Source: JAMCRM01 sp035561075 | GTDB lineage: Bacteria > Acidobacteriota > Terriglobia > Bryobacterales > Bryobacteraceae | Length of the DNA stretch: 64,000 nt | Reading direction: 5' to 3' | NCBI GenBank assembly: GCA_035561075.1 | Contig: DATMYF010000022.1 | Location: 1 to 64,000, forward strand | Shown here: positions 41,202 through 49,756 of the stretch, piece after piece | Layout of the letters: each line of letters starts with the position of its first letter | Position numbering within the stretch: the stretch's first letter is position 1 | Notes under the pieces: model-generated | What the model saw: only the letters and a program-made list of their open reading frames with translations | The model's database searches: none | What the model was told of the DNA's origin: nothing | Position numbers and translations under genes: made by a program

Positions 41202-42460
41202 CGGCTCCCGCTTCAGCGATCCCCGCTCCTCGACCAGATAAGGCGCCTCCACGGCGCGCCTGGGGCCGCCTGGGCTGGATCGCGCCGCGTGTCGCAGCGG
41301 CATGGCTACTGCTGGACCTGGGGCTCCGGTTCGTGCCCCTTACGTGGTTCCCGCTACGCGATTTCCAGATCGCCCGCCGCTGGTTCCCGTTGCATTCGCC
41401 GTTCACGCCAAACCTCCGGATCGACTCCAGCTACTTCGAAGGCGACGAAGCCCTTGAGGGCAACCTTCCACCAACCGAGTCGAGGACGCCCACACGGTTC
41501 ACCACCGACAGCTTGGGCTTTCGTTCCACGCCCGCGGTGCACCAGGGCGCGTCACCCGAGGTACTCGTCTTTCGCGGGTTCTCTTTCACGTGGGGTGCGG
41601 GCCTCTCCGACGAGGAGGTCCTGCCCGTGGCCCTCGCGCGGGAACTAGGGGTGAACGTCTACGATGCCGCACGCTTTCACGAAGACCCTGAACTTCCCGC
41701 CGACGTGGATCGCCTATTGGCGCGCCTGGGTGCTCGCCCGCGCACCGCGGTTTACGTTCACCTCGAGCCCAACGGCCACACTCTCGACTGGAATCGCCCG
41801 AAAGCCATCGACCGGATGGGAATTGCGATGCTCGGGGAGAGTCGCTACACACCGATCAAGCAATTTGCCGATTACGCGCAACTGGTCGTCGCCACATGGT
41901 TCAGGGTATCGCCGCTCAACATCTTCTGTGTGCGGCTCTACAAGTCGATCTCTAACGACCGCCTGCTGCCCAACGTTTATCGACGCGACGTGGCCGAGTT
42001 CAGGCTGCCGGATGGCCGTCCTTTCCTGGCGCGGCGCACAGACATGGAGCGCGTTGAGAGCCGGGTTCCCGAGGACGTCCTACGGGCGAGAGCGGAATAC
42101 ATCTCCTGGTGGCGCGACCAATTGGCCGCACGCGGCATCCAAATGACGGTGCTGCTCGTGCCCGAAAAGATGTCGGTCTATGGTCCTGCTATGGGACGCC
42201 CCGTCCAGGCGAATCCCTTTCTGAACCGGCTGGAGCGGGAACTACTGAGCCACGGCGTCAAGGTGGTGAACGGACTGCCGTTGCTCTCGCGAGAGGCGCC
42301 TGCCGAGCTGGCCGCCGGACGCCTCTTCTATTTCCGGGAAGACCACCACTGGAATGCACATGGCGTAGCCCGCCTGAGCCGCGCAGTGGCCGAAGCGCTC
42401 CGGAGTTCCGATCCCGCGCTGTACCGCGGTAAGTCCGGCGAGTCCGAGGTTTCCGAGTAA
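41198..42460 (+). CDS. AlgJ/AlgX/DHHW-like SGNH-family protein, probable O-acetylation partner
   Basis: 420 residues with one N-terminal membrane anchor (about 28-48) and a periplasmic domain. The signature FYFREDHHWNAHGVARLS supplies the conserved Asp-x-x-His-Trp of AlgX/AlgJ proteins. Where these proteins normally have GDSF, this one reads VFRGFSFTWGAGL, so the Ser is kept but the neighbouring Asp is Phe. MTVLLVPEKMSVYGP matches the strand after it. In alginate-type systems such proteins move acetyl groups delivered by an AlgI-type MBOAT to the polymer; the MBOAT gene follows after 9 nt. ATGA overlap with the WecA-like gene. Confidence 0.85.
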   Translation: MTAPASAIPAPRPDKAPPRRAWGRLGWIAPRVAAAWLLLDLGLRFVPLTWFPLRDFQIARRWFPLHSPFTPNLRIDSSYFEGDEALEGNLPPTESRTPTRFTTDSLGFRSTPAVHQGASPEVLVFRGFSFTWGAGLSDEEVLPVALARELGVNVYDAARFHEDPELPADVDRLLARLGARPRTAVYVHLEPNGHTLDWNRPKAIDRMGIAMLGESRYTPIKQFADYAQLVVATWFRVSPLNIFCVRLYKSISNDRLLPNVYRRDVAEFRLPDGRPFLARRTDMERVESRVPEDVLRARAEYISWWRDQLAARGIQMTVLLVPEKMSVYGPAMGRPVQANPFLNRLERELLSHGVKVVNGLPLLSREAPAELAAGRLFYFREDHHWNAHGVARLSRAVAEALRSSDPALYRGKSGESEVSE

Positions 42461-42469
42461 CCAGGGCCC

Positions 42470-43858
42470 ATGCTCTTTAATAGCGCCATTTTCCTGTTTG
42501 CCTTCCTGCCGGTTACTTACCTTGTCTTCTGGTCCCTCAAGAGCAAGGACGCGCGGTATGTCTGGCTGGCCATTACGGGATACGTCTTTTACGGCTATTG
42601 GAACCCCGCCTTCTGCCTGTTGATGGCGTTTTCGACAGTGGTCAGCTATACGGCGGGCCTGGGATTTCTCAAGTACGGCGACGATCCGAAACGGCGGAAG
42701 TGGCTGCTCATTATCCCGGTGACCGTGGACCTGCTGCTGTTGGGCTGGTTCAAGTACGTCAATTTTGGAATCGGCATCGCCAACTCCTTTCTGGGCTGGG
42801 CCGGCGCGGAGCAACTTCGCCACCTGAACATTATTCTGCCAGTCGGGATTTCGTTCTATACTTTCCACACCATCACGTATATCGTGGACTCCTACCGGCG
42901 GGTGATTACCCCGACACGCAATATCTTCGAGTTCGCCGCCTACGTGTCGCTGTTCTCGCAACTCGTGGCCGGTCCCATCGTTCGCTTCCGGGAACTGCAG
43001 GAGGATCTGGACGGGATCGACACGAAGGACCGCACCGAGGGCCTCGACGCGGCATGGTCGTTCTTCATACTGGGGATGGTTCAGAAGGTGCTGCTCGCCG
43101 ATACGGTGGCGGCCATTATCGACCCGGCGCTGAAGGACACGGCCGCGCTCTCGACCGCTGGCGCCTGGCTATGCATGCTGGGCTATACCTATCAGCTCTA
43201 CTTCGACTTCGCGGGATACAGCAACATGGCGGTGGGGCTCGGATTGATGTTCGGAATGCACATCCCGCAGAACTTTAACTCGCCGTATAAGGCACTGAAC
43301 CCGTCTGACTTCTGGCGGCGCTGGCACATCTCGCTCTCCCGCTGCCTGCGCGATTACCTCTATATCGCGCTCGGTGGAAACCGCGGCGGAGAGAGCAAGA
43401 CCTACCGGAACCTGATGATCACGATGGTCCTGGGCGGCCTGTGGCACGGCGCAGCCTGGACTTTCGTAATCTGGGGTGCGTACCACGGGTTGTTGCTAGC
43501 CCTCTACCGCCGCTTCTCTTCCTACTGGGATCCGCTGCCCCCGCTGCTGCAGCGTGTTGGAATGTTCTTCCTGGTCATCGTGGGCTGGACCGTCTTCCGG
43601 GCCGAGAATATGTCCCACGCATTCGCGCTGCTCGGCCGCATGCTGACGCCACATACGGGTATCGAACCGGTCGGCGCACCCCTTCTTCTGGCCGCTGTGG
43701 CCCTGTGCGCCTCGTTCGCGCACTTCGGCCCGAACTCGTTTCAGATGCAGCACCGGTGGCAGCCCGCCGCGGCTTGGTCGCTTGCCGCCCTGTTTGTCGG
43801 CTGCATCATCCGGATCTATGGCGGCGAAAAGTCGCCCTTCCTGTATTTCCAATTCTAA
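42470..43858 (+). CDS. MBOAT-family O-acyltransferase (AlgI-like)
   Basis: 462 residues with about 11 membrane helices. Diagnostic are FNSAIFLFAFLPVTYLVFW near the start, the central FWRRWHISLSRCLRDYLYIALGGNR and the catalytic His region LGGLWHGAAWTFVIWGAYHG. It would pass acyl (usually acetyl) groups across the inner membrane to the AlgJ-like partner encoded directly upstream, modifying the exopolysaccharide. The pair is closely spaced (9 nt). RBS is weak. Confidence 0.94.
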   Translation: MLFNSAIFLFAFLPVTYLVFWSLKSKDARYVWLAITGYVFYGYWNPAFCLLMAFSTVVSYTAGLGFLKYGDDPKRRKWLLIIPVTVDLLLLGWFKYVNFGIGIANSFLGWAGAEQLRHLNIILPVGISFYTFHTITYIVDSYRRVITPTRNIFEFAAYVSLFSQLVAGPIVRFRELQEDLDGIDTKDRTEGLDAAWSFFILGMVQKVLLADTVAAIIDPALKDTAALSTAGAWLCMLGYTYQLYFDFAGYSNMAVGLGLMFGMHIPQNFNSPYKALNPSDFWRRWHISLSRCLRDYLYIALGGNRGGESKTYRNLMITMVLGGLWHGAAWTFVIWGAYHGLLLALYRRFSSYWDPLPPLLQRVGMFFLVIVGWTVFRAENMSHAFALLGRMLTPHTGIEPVGAPLLLAAVALCASFAHFGPNSFQMQHRWQPAAAWSLAALFVGCIIRIYGGEKSPFLYFQF

Positions 43859-43873
43859 GGTCGGAGAAATCCC

Positions 43874-44683
43874 TTGCTGCAACGGGCTTTGGCGGCGCTG
43901 CTGAGAAACACACCTTACTTCCGGGGCAAGCCGCGGCTCGTAGCGAGCGTGGTCCCGAACCTCGGGATGCGCCAGGCCCGGGTGTTCGGCATGCGTGTGC
44001 AACTGGATTTGCATGACACCATTCAGCGCGATATCTACGGTGGCTTATACGAGCCATGGGAGACGCGGTGGATCAGATCGTACCTCAAGCCGGGGATGAC
44101 GTTCGTGGACGTGGGAGCGAACGTTGGATACTTCACCTGGCTGGCGGCGTCTCTGGCAGGCCCTTCCGGGCGGGTGTTCGCCTTCGAGCCCAGTGCCCTG
44201 GCCTTCAAGAAACTACAGGCGGTAGTCGCCGGAAGCGGCACGTCGTCGGTCTTGTGCCAGAATATGGCGGTCAGTGACCACGAGGGCGAGTTGCTGTTGC
44301 ACGTCCCGCCCGAGTCGTCCGGCAATCACAACGCCAGCGTCATCGAGTACTGCGGTGAGATGACCGAGGTCAAGGTTCCGGCCACCACCCTTGACCGCTT
44401 CTTCAAGACCCACGGCGTCAACCGCGTCGACCTGCTGAAGGCCGACGTGGAGGGGCACGAACTCTGCGTGTTCAAGGGAATGGAAGCCGCCGCCCGGGCC
44501 GGCGCCGTTCGGGCCGTGTTGTGCGAGTTCAATCCCGATCTCCTGCCTCTGGCAGGAGCCAGTGTCGCCCAACTTGAGGAATGGTTTACCGCTACAGGCT
44601 TCGAGTGCGTGACGCGGTTCCCGTCCAAATGGGGACCCGTGGCCAACAGGTTGTTCTTCTATCGAGGAGGAAGACAAGCGTGA
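43874..44683 (+). CDS. FkbM-family methyltransferase
   Basis: 269 residues from TTG at 43874, supported by GGAGAA seven nt upstream. The SAM motif FVDVGANVGYFTWLAA, then VFAFEPSALAFKKLQ, VDLLKADVEGHELCVFKGM and the closing CEFNPDL are typical of FkbM proteins, which methylate hydroxyl groups. In polysaccharide loci they are thought to O-methylate sugars. No signal peptide; cytoplasmic. The next gene's GTG overlaps this TGA. Confidence 0.92.
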   Translation: MLQRALAALLRNTPYFRGKPRLVASVVPNLGMRQARVFGMRVQLDLHDTIQRDIYGGLYEPWETRWIRSYLKPGMTFVDVGANVGYFTWLAASLAGPSGRVFAFEPSALAFKKLQAVVAGSGTSSVLCQNMAVSDHEGELLLHVPPESSGNHNASVIEYCGEMTEVKVPATTLDRFFKTHGVNRVDLLKADVEGHELCVFKGMEAAARAGAVRAVLCEFNPDLLPLAGASVAQLEEWFTATGFECVTRFPSKWGPVANRLFFYRGGRQA

Positions 44684-45510
44684 AAGTCGTTTTATTCTGC
44701 GGCGGAATGGGACTGAGGCTGAGGGATTACTCGGAGAATGTTCCCAAGCCCATGGTGCCAATCGGGTACCGCCCGATTCTGTGGCACATTATGAAGTACT
44801 ACGCGCATTACGGGCACAAGGATTTCGTTCTGGCACTAGGGTACAAAGCCGATGCTATCAAGGAGTACTTCCTCCGCTACGACGAGTGCGTGTCCAACGA
44901 TTTCGTCCTCTCGGGTGGCGGCAAGAGCGTCGAATTGATCGACAGCGACATCCGCGATTGGCGAATTACCTTCGTGGATACCGGGGTACGAAGCGGGATC
45001 GGCCGCCGCCTGAAGTTGGTGCAGCCGTACCTGGAAGGTGAGGACACGTTCCTGGCAAACTACGCGGATAACCTCACGGATTGCCCGCTTCCGGTGATTT
45101 GCGATCGGTTCGTCGCCGGGAACAAGGTCTGCACGCTTTTGGCGGCGCGGCCGCGGCTGAGCTTTCATGTTGTGGCCGTTGACGGCGCCTCCACCGTCAG
45201 CGGCATCCACCCCATGAGTTCCGCGGGCCTGTGGATTAATGGCGGCTACTTCGCCTTCAAACGACGGATTTTCGACTATCTGAACCTAGGCGACGACCTG
45301 GTTGGCGACGCCTTTCCGGCCCTGATCCGTGACGGCGAAGTGAACGCATACTCCCACGAAGGTTTCTGGGCCAGCATGGAAACGTTCAAGGACCGACAGG
45401 AACTTGAGGATCTGTACGTGCGCGGCGAAGCGCCGTGGGCGGTTTGGGAGTCCGCGAAGGCGGCCATCAGGGCCCGGGGGAACAATCATGTTGCCGCTTC
45501 GCTTAGGTAG
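44680..45510 (+). CDS. Sugar-phosphate nucleotidyltransferase (glucose-1-phosphate cytidylyltransferase/RfbF-like)
   Basis: 276 residues from GTG at 44680 with GAGGAGGA before it. FCGGMGLRLRDYSENVPKPMVPIGYRPILWHIMKYYAHYG aligns with RfbF: the PKPM and GYRPILWHIMK segments are near identical to that family. The usual GGxGTR loop reads GGMGLR, so a residue contacting the nucleotide differs. TFLANYADNLTD carries the metal site. If it is a cytidylyltransferase, the paratose/tyvelose-epimerase-like protein at 56012 could work on its product, but the nucleotide is not certain. Confidence 0.85.
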   Translation: MKVVLFCGGMGLRLRDYSENVPKPMVPIGYRPILWHIMKYYAHYGHKDFVLALGYKADAIKEYFLRYDECVSNDFVLSGGGKSVELIDSDIRDWRITFVDTGVRSGIGRRLKLVQPYLEGEDTFLANYADNLTDCPLPVICDRFVAGNKVCTLLAARPRLSFHVVAVDGASTVSGIHPMSSAGLWINGGYFAFKRRIFDYLNLGDDLVGDAFPALIRDGEVNAYSHEGFWASMETFKDRQELEDLYVRGEAPWAVWESAKAAIRARGNNHVAASLR

Positions 45511-46138
45511 CGCCGGGGCACCGCTTCGCATCCTATGCGTGGGGGCGCACTGCGACGATATCGAGATCGGGTGCGGCGGTACGATCATGCGGCTGCTGGA
45601 GTGCCACCCCGGTTCGGTCGTCCGCTGGGTAGTGTTCACCTCCGGCGGCAACAGGGCAGCGGAGGCCGAAGCCAGCGCGCGTCTCTTTCTGGAGCGTGCC
45701 GGCGAGAGCCACGTCGAAGTGCTTGCTTTCCGCGATGCTTTCCTGCCCTACACCGGCGTGGAAGTAAAGGAGCGCTTTGAGAGCCTGAAGCAAGCCGCGC
45801 CCGATGTTATATTCACGCACTGCCGCGAAGACCTGCACCAGGATCACCGCTTTCTGAACGAACTTACCTGGAGCACCTTTCGCAACGATCTGATCCTTGA
45901 GTACGAGATACCCAAGTACGACGGCGACATGGGGCGGCCGAATTTCTTCGTGCCCCTCACCGAGCCGTTGGCCGTCCGCAAGGTGCGCTATATCGTGGAT
46001 TCATTCCAGTCGCAGAACGGGCGCCATTGGTTCAGCGAAGACCTGTTTCTATCGCTGCTGCGGCTGCGGGCTATCGAGTGCGGCGGTTCAGACCGATACG
46101 CCGAAGCCTTCTACTGCCGCAAGGGAATCCTCATATGA
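45488..46138 (+). CDS. PIG-L family deacetylase
   Basis: 216 residues from ATG at 45488 (overlapping the preceding gene by 23 nt). The two zinc motifs are LCVGAHCDDIEIGCGGT, where the family usually has AHPDD, and FTHCREDLHQDHR. PIG-L/LmbE proteins remove N-acetyl groups from sugars or related compounds. Here it may deacetylate an amino sugar or a lipid-linked intermediate. Cytoplasmic. The ATG of the next gene overlaps the TGA. Confidence 0.9.
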   Translation: MLPLRLGSAGAPLRILCVGAHCDDIEIGCGGTIMRLLECHPGSVVRWVVFTSGGNRAAEAEASARLFLERAGESHVEVLAFRDAFLPYTGVEVKERFESLKQAAPDVIFTHCREDLHQDHRFLNELTWSTFRNDLILEYEIPKYDGDMGRPNFFVPLTEPLAVRKVRYIVDSFQSQNGRHWFSEDLFLSLLRLRAIECGGSDRYAEAFYCRKGILI

Positions 46139-47052
46139 CCCGCCCGATAAACGACCGTGACCTCAGCGTGGTCATCCCCGCATATCGCTGCGCGACGTTT
46201 CTGCCGGCCGCCATCGCCAGCGCGTTACGCTCGCCCGCGGTGGAAGTAATTATTGCCGAGAACTCCAGTGATGATGACACCCTGGCGGTCGCGCGCGCCT
46301 GGCGGGACCGCTACCCGGACCGTATCCGTATTCTGGAGACATCGAGGACCATCCCCGTCGTGGGGGCCAACCTGAACCGCGGCTTCCGCGAGGTGCGGAC
46401 ACCGTTTGCCATGCGGGTAGACGGCGACGACATCGCATTAACCAGTCATATCGGCCACGCGATCGCGCGCTTCAAGGCCGACGACAAGTTGGGCGTCGTC
46501 AGCGGCCTGTACACTAATATCCGCGCGACTGAGCACACCGATCCATCCCATGCTCCCGCCGACCCGGAAATCCCGCCCGAGGGCTATCGGCAACTCTCGG
46601 GAGTCGAGGCCGGCAGGTTCGTACTTGGCTGGGACCCTTCGCTTGCATCCACCGGAACCATCTTCCGCATGGAGGCGTGGAATGAGGTGGGAGGCTTCGA
46701 CCCGACACTCACGTGGGGCGAGGATTGGGAACTGTGGTTCCGCATCGCCCGCCACTGGTCGATAGGCTACTTCACGTCTCCCATCACTCTCTACCGGTCC
46801 AACACCACCGGCCTCACGTCCGGCCATTTGCAGCAGGACCGGTTGTGTTTCCAGTATGACTATATCTACACAGCCGCGAGAAGGCTCTGGCCGGAACGCG
46901 AGCTGCGCGCGCAGTTCCGGAGGGCTTTCTTCCGGAGCGCCCGCACGTACTGTGGTTCGGCACTGCGAGCCGTCGAGCGCCGACGTTTCGCAGAAGTCCC
47001 GGGAAGGGCCGTTCGCGGAATACTGGGACTGGCCAGGGCAGCCGCGATATGA
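46135..47052 (+). CDS. Glycosyltransferase family 2 (last gene of the operon)
   Basis: 305 residues from ATG at 46135. GT-A signals: LSVVIPAYRCATFLPAAIASAL, VIIAENSSDDDT, FAMRVDGDDIAL (DxD-type metal site), and LTWGEDWELWFRIA for the acid and acceptor site. It is a cytoplasmic inverting transferase for an unknown sugar. Its stop lies 8 nt from the stop of the convergent beta-helix gene, so the operon ends here, though no intrinsic terminator could be made out in the tiny gap. Confidence 0.9.
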   Translation: MTRPINDRDLSVVIPAYRCATFLPAAIASALRSPAVEVIIAENSSDDDTLAVARAWRDRYPDRIRILETSRTIPVVGANLNRGFREVRTPFAMRVDGDDIALTSHIGHAIARFKADDKLGVVSGLYTNIRATEHTDPSHAPADPEIPPEGYRQLSGVEAGRFVLGWDPSLASTGTIFRMEAWNEVGGFDPTLTWGEDWELWFRIARHWSIGYFTSPITLYRSNTTGLTSGHLQQDRLCFQYDYIYTAARRLWPERELRAQFRRAFFRSARTYCGSALRAVERRRFAEVPGRAVRGILGLARAAAI

Positions 47053-47060
47053 ATGCTGAG

Positions 47061-48446
47061 CTACTGCTTCAGGCAGACGACAGACGGCTGCGCGAGCCGG
47101 AGCGGCCGGTTGTCCCGCAACAGGCCCATGCGATTCTCGATGAAGCAGTTCGCATTCACCCTCACGTCTCGAATTGTATTCGCAGTTGCTTTTTCGTCGA
47201 TGAATACACCGAAGCCGTTCAGCTTTGCCAACGAGTTCGAGTGAATGAAGACCCGGTCAATGGTGCCGCCGTTGGTCTGCAGCAGAATGCCGTTCTCGGT
47301 TTGCCCGCGGATTTGATTACTCGCGATCTCGAAATCCCGGATGGCCATGCCCTTGTCGGCGAGCACCCGGATGCCGTTGAAGAACTTACCCGGTCCGTCG
47401 TTTTCGATATGATTGCCGCCGATGAACACCCCACTGGCGCTGCACACGAAAGTGATGCCGGCCTGCACACTGTTTCGGATTGTGTTGTCCACGATGCGCC
47501 CGCTGAACGGACCGCGCGCCACGTAGACACCGGATTCGATCTCGCCTTCGAGTGTATTGTTCCGGATGAGAAACGTCTCATGGTTGTTGGGCTCCGATCC
47601 GATCTGGATTCCCCCGCCGCTGTACCGGCCGCCAATCCCCTTGAAGCTGTTGCTCTCGATCCTCGTGGTCCCGCCCGCGCTGGCAGGGGCCACCACCTTC
47701 ACGCCCGACCAAATAAGCTTCTCCCCGGTGTTGCCTTCGATGATCGGCGAGAATGCGTGCGCCACAATTGCGGTTCCTCCGATATTGAGGAAGCGGTTAT
47801 CCGAGACGTAAGGAAACGATTCGTAGTAAGCACTCGATTCGTTCCCCAGCCAGATACCCCGCGTGGCATCCACAATGTTTCCGCTCGGATCGTAAAGAAC
47901 CCCGGTATTGGTAATGCTGTTGCCTGTGTAGCGGTTGTCACGATTGGCCATCCCGACAATCGCCGCCTGGGCGGGGTAGCCGATGTTACTGATCACGTTA
48001 TCCCGCACCGTGGTCATTGTGCAGGACTCGAGGCCGATCGCCGCCACCCCACGGTTGCGGCCTTCGATTACGAGGTCCCGGATGGTGCAGCCGAAGCAGG
48101 ACGCTACGCTGAACATAACGCGCGTATTGGTCGAGCCGAGCGCCGTGAAGCCGCCGCCGTTAACCCCTCTAACCGTGACGTGAGCCTTGCCGCGCAGCGT
48201 AATGCCGGAGGGGCCGATGCCCGCGACGCACGGTACCAGCAGGGTGCTCCCGTCCGGCAACGCATCGATTGCGGCCTGCACGGCGCCGGCATCGTCCCCG
48301 CCGCCGCATTCGGCTCCAAATGTGCGGATGTCGAGTTCGTAGGAGGCCGGAGAGGCTTCCTGCTGCACGGATTCCTGGGGAAGGCAGCGCGGAACGAATA
48401 CCATGGCAGCAACTGCAAACGCGCGGATGAGAACGTTCGAGTGCAT
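47061..48446 (-). CDS. Secreted right-handed beta-helix protein (pectate-lyase-like superfamily)
   Basis: 461 residues from ATG at 48446; an in-frame ATG at 48476 is possible, but starting at 48446 places the LDIR motif 37 residues in, close to its place in the paralogue at 52419-55601. Signal peptide MHSNVLIRAFAVAAMVFVP. The mature protein is a run of parallel beta-helix coils (NRDNRYTGNSITNTG, GGGIQIGSEPN, ESGVYVARG, ENGILLQTNGG). This architecture belongs to polysaccharide lyases, hydrolases and epimerases. No catalytic set could be assigned. It is closely related to the N-terminal 460 residues of its larger paralogue. It is convergent to the big operon. Confidence 0.88.
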   Translation of the reverse strand: MHSNVLIRAFAVAAMVFVPRCLPQESVQQEASPASYELDIRTFGAECGGGDDAGAVQAAIDALPDGSTLLVPCVAGIGPSGITLRGKAHVTVRGVNGGGFTALGSTNTRVMFSVASCFGCTIRDLVIEGRNRGVAAIGLESCTMTTVRDNVISNIGYPAQAAIVGMANRDNRYTGNSITNTGVLYDPSGNIVDATRGIWLGNESSAYYESFPYVSDNRFLNIGGTAIVAHAFSPIIEGNTGEKLIWSGVKVVAPASAGGTTRIESNSFKGIGGRYSGGGIQIGSEPNNHETFLIRNNTLEGEIESGVYVARGPFSGRIVDNTIRNSVQAGITFVCSASGVFIGGNHIENDGPGKFFNGIRVLADKGMAIRDFEIASNQIRGQTENGILLQTNGGTIDRVFIHSNSLAKLNGFGVFIDEKATANTIRDVRVNANCFIENRMGLLRDNRPLRLAQPSVVCLKQ

Positions 48447-48544
48447 AGGCCGTTGCGGTTTAGTATGGCATAACACTTGTGAGTTTGTATATCTTTATGT
48501 AACATTCATTCGGATGTTTCTCTACACTGGAACTATAACGCGAG

Positions 48545-49756
48545 GTGTCTTTGGCGGACTTATATAAACTTGCAGTGCTCGTATCGCATCCAATTCAATA
48601 TCAGGTACCACTATACCGTGCGTTGGCCGCACATCCCAGCGTGGATCTCCATGTCTTCTTCGGCTGCCGCACGGGGCTCGACACCTATACGGATCCGGAA
48701 TTCGGCATGGAACTGAGCTGGGACATTCCGTTGCTCGACGGCTACCGCCACTCCTTCCTGAATAATTGGAATCGCAACCCGGACCCCAACCGCTTCTCGG
48801 GGGTACTTAACCCCGGTGTGCTGCGGATACTGCGGGGCTTCGACGCCGTCTGGGTGCACGGCTGGTCGCACGCGACGGACTGGATTGCATTCGCCGGTGC
48901 GTTCTTGGGCGGTACTCCTGTGCTCTTGCGGGGCGAGTCGAACGGCTTGCGCGAGCCGCATGGACTGCGGGGTGTTGCAAAGCGTCTCATTTTGGGAAGG
49001 CTGCTCCGGAGTTCCGCCTGCTTGCTGGCCGCCGGCACCCGGAACGCCGCGTTCTATCGCAGCTACGGAATTCCTCCTGACCGCATTTTTGACGCACCTT
49101 ACACCGTGGACAACGATTTCTTTATCGCGCGTGCGAAGGAGTTGCACCCGTGCAGGGCCGCGTTGCGAGATCGGGAGGGCATCGCACCGGATCTTCCAGT
49201 AGTGTTGTTCTGCGGCAAATTGGTGGAGCGCAAGCGCCCTATGGACCTCTTGCGTGCCTTCGCCTCCGCTTCTGCTCAGGCGCCCGCTTCCCTGGTATTC
49301 ATCGGTACGGGAGAACAGCAGCCGGCGCTCGAACGGTTTGTCGCCGAGCACCATGTTACCAACGTGCATTTCCTCGGGTTCCGAAACCAGGCCGAAATTT
49401 CCGCTTGTTACGCCCTCGCGGACCTCTTCGTGCTGCCTTCGACAAACGAGCCCTGGGGTCTCGTGGTGAACGAGGCCATGTGCTTCGGCCTGCCGGTGAT
49501 TGTCTCCGACATGGTGGGGGCCGCACCGGACTTGGTGCACGAGGGCGTTAACGGATATGTCTTCCCGGCGGGCGACGTTGAGAATCTGTCCGCCCGCCTA
49601 CTCTCCGTGCTCTCGGATGAGAATCTGCGACAACAAATGTCGCGGCGTTCGCTTGAAATCGTGGAACAATGGGGCATTCCCCAAACCGCCGCCGGAATCG
49701 TGGCGGCTGTGCGGCATGCCGCGGCACGCCGCAACTCTGGAGGGAGATATGGCTAA
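48545..49756 (+). CDS. Glycosyltransferase family 4
   Basis: 403 residues from GTG at 48545 with CGAGGTG context. KLAVLVSHPIQYQVPLYRALAAH is the typical opening of a group of GT4 transferases; PVVLFCGKLVERKRPMDLLRAF and PSTNEPWGLVVNEAMCFGLPVIVSD complete the donor domain with E-x7-E. It is divergent from the beta-helix gene (98 nt between preferred starts), so it has its own promoter, separate from the main operon. It overlaps the secreted protein gene by 8 nt. Confidence 0.9.
   Translation: MSLADLYKLAVLVSHPIQYQVPLYRALAAHPSVDLHVFFGCRTGLDTYTDPEFGMELSWDIPLLDGYRHSFLNNWNRNPDPNRFSGVLNPGVLRILRGFDAVWVHGWSHATDWIAFAGAFLGGTPVLLRGESNGLREPHGLRGVAKRLILGRLLRSSACLLAAGTRNAAFYRSYGIPPDRIFDAPYTVDNDFFIARAKELHPCRAALRDREGIAPDLPVVLFCGKLVERKRPMDLLRAFASASAQAPASLVFIGTGEQQPALERFVAEHHVTNVHFLGFRNQAEISACYALADLFVLPSTNEPWGLVVNEAMCFGLPVIVSDMVGAAPDLVHEGVNGYVFPAGDVENLSARLLSVLSDENLRQQMSRRSLEIVEQWGIPQTAAGIVAAVRHAAARRNSGGRYG

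Noticed and set aside
47049..48473. A 474-codon plus-strand frame opposite the smaller beta-helix gene
   Set aside because: Same reason: the minus-strand product has a signal peptide and clear beta-helix coils, the plus frame has no protein-like pattern.
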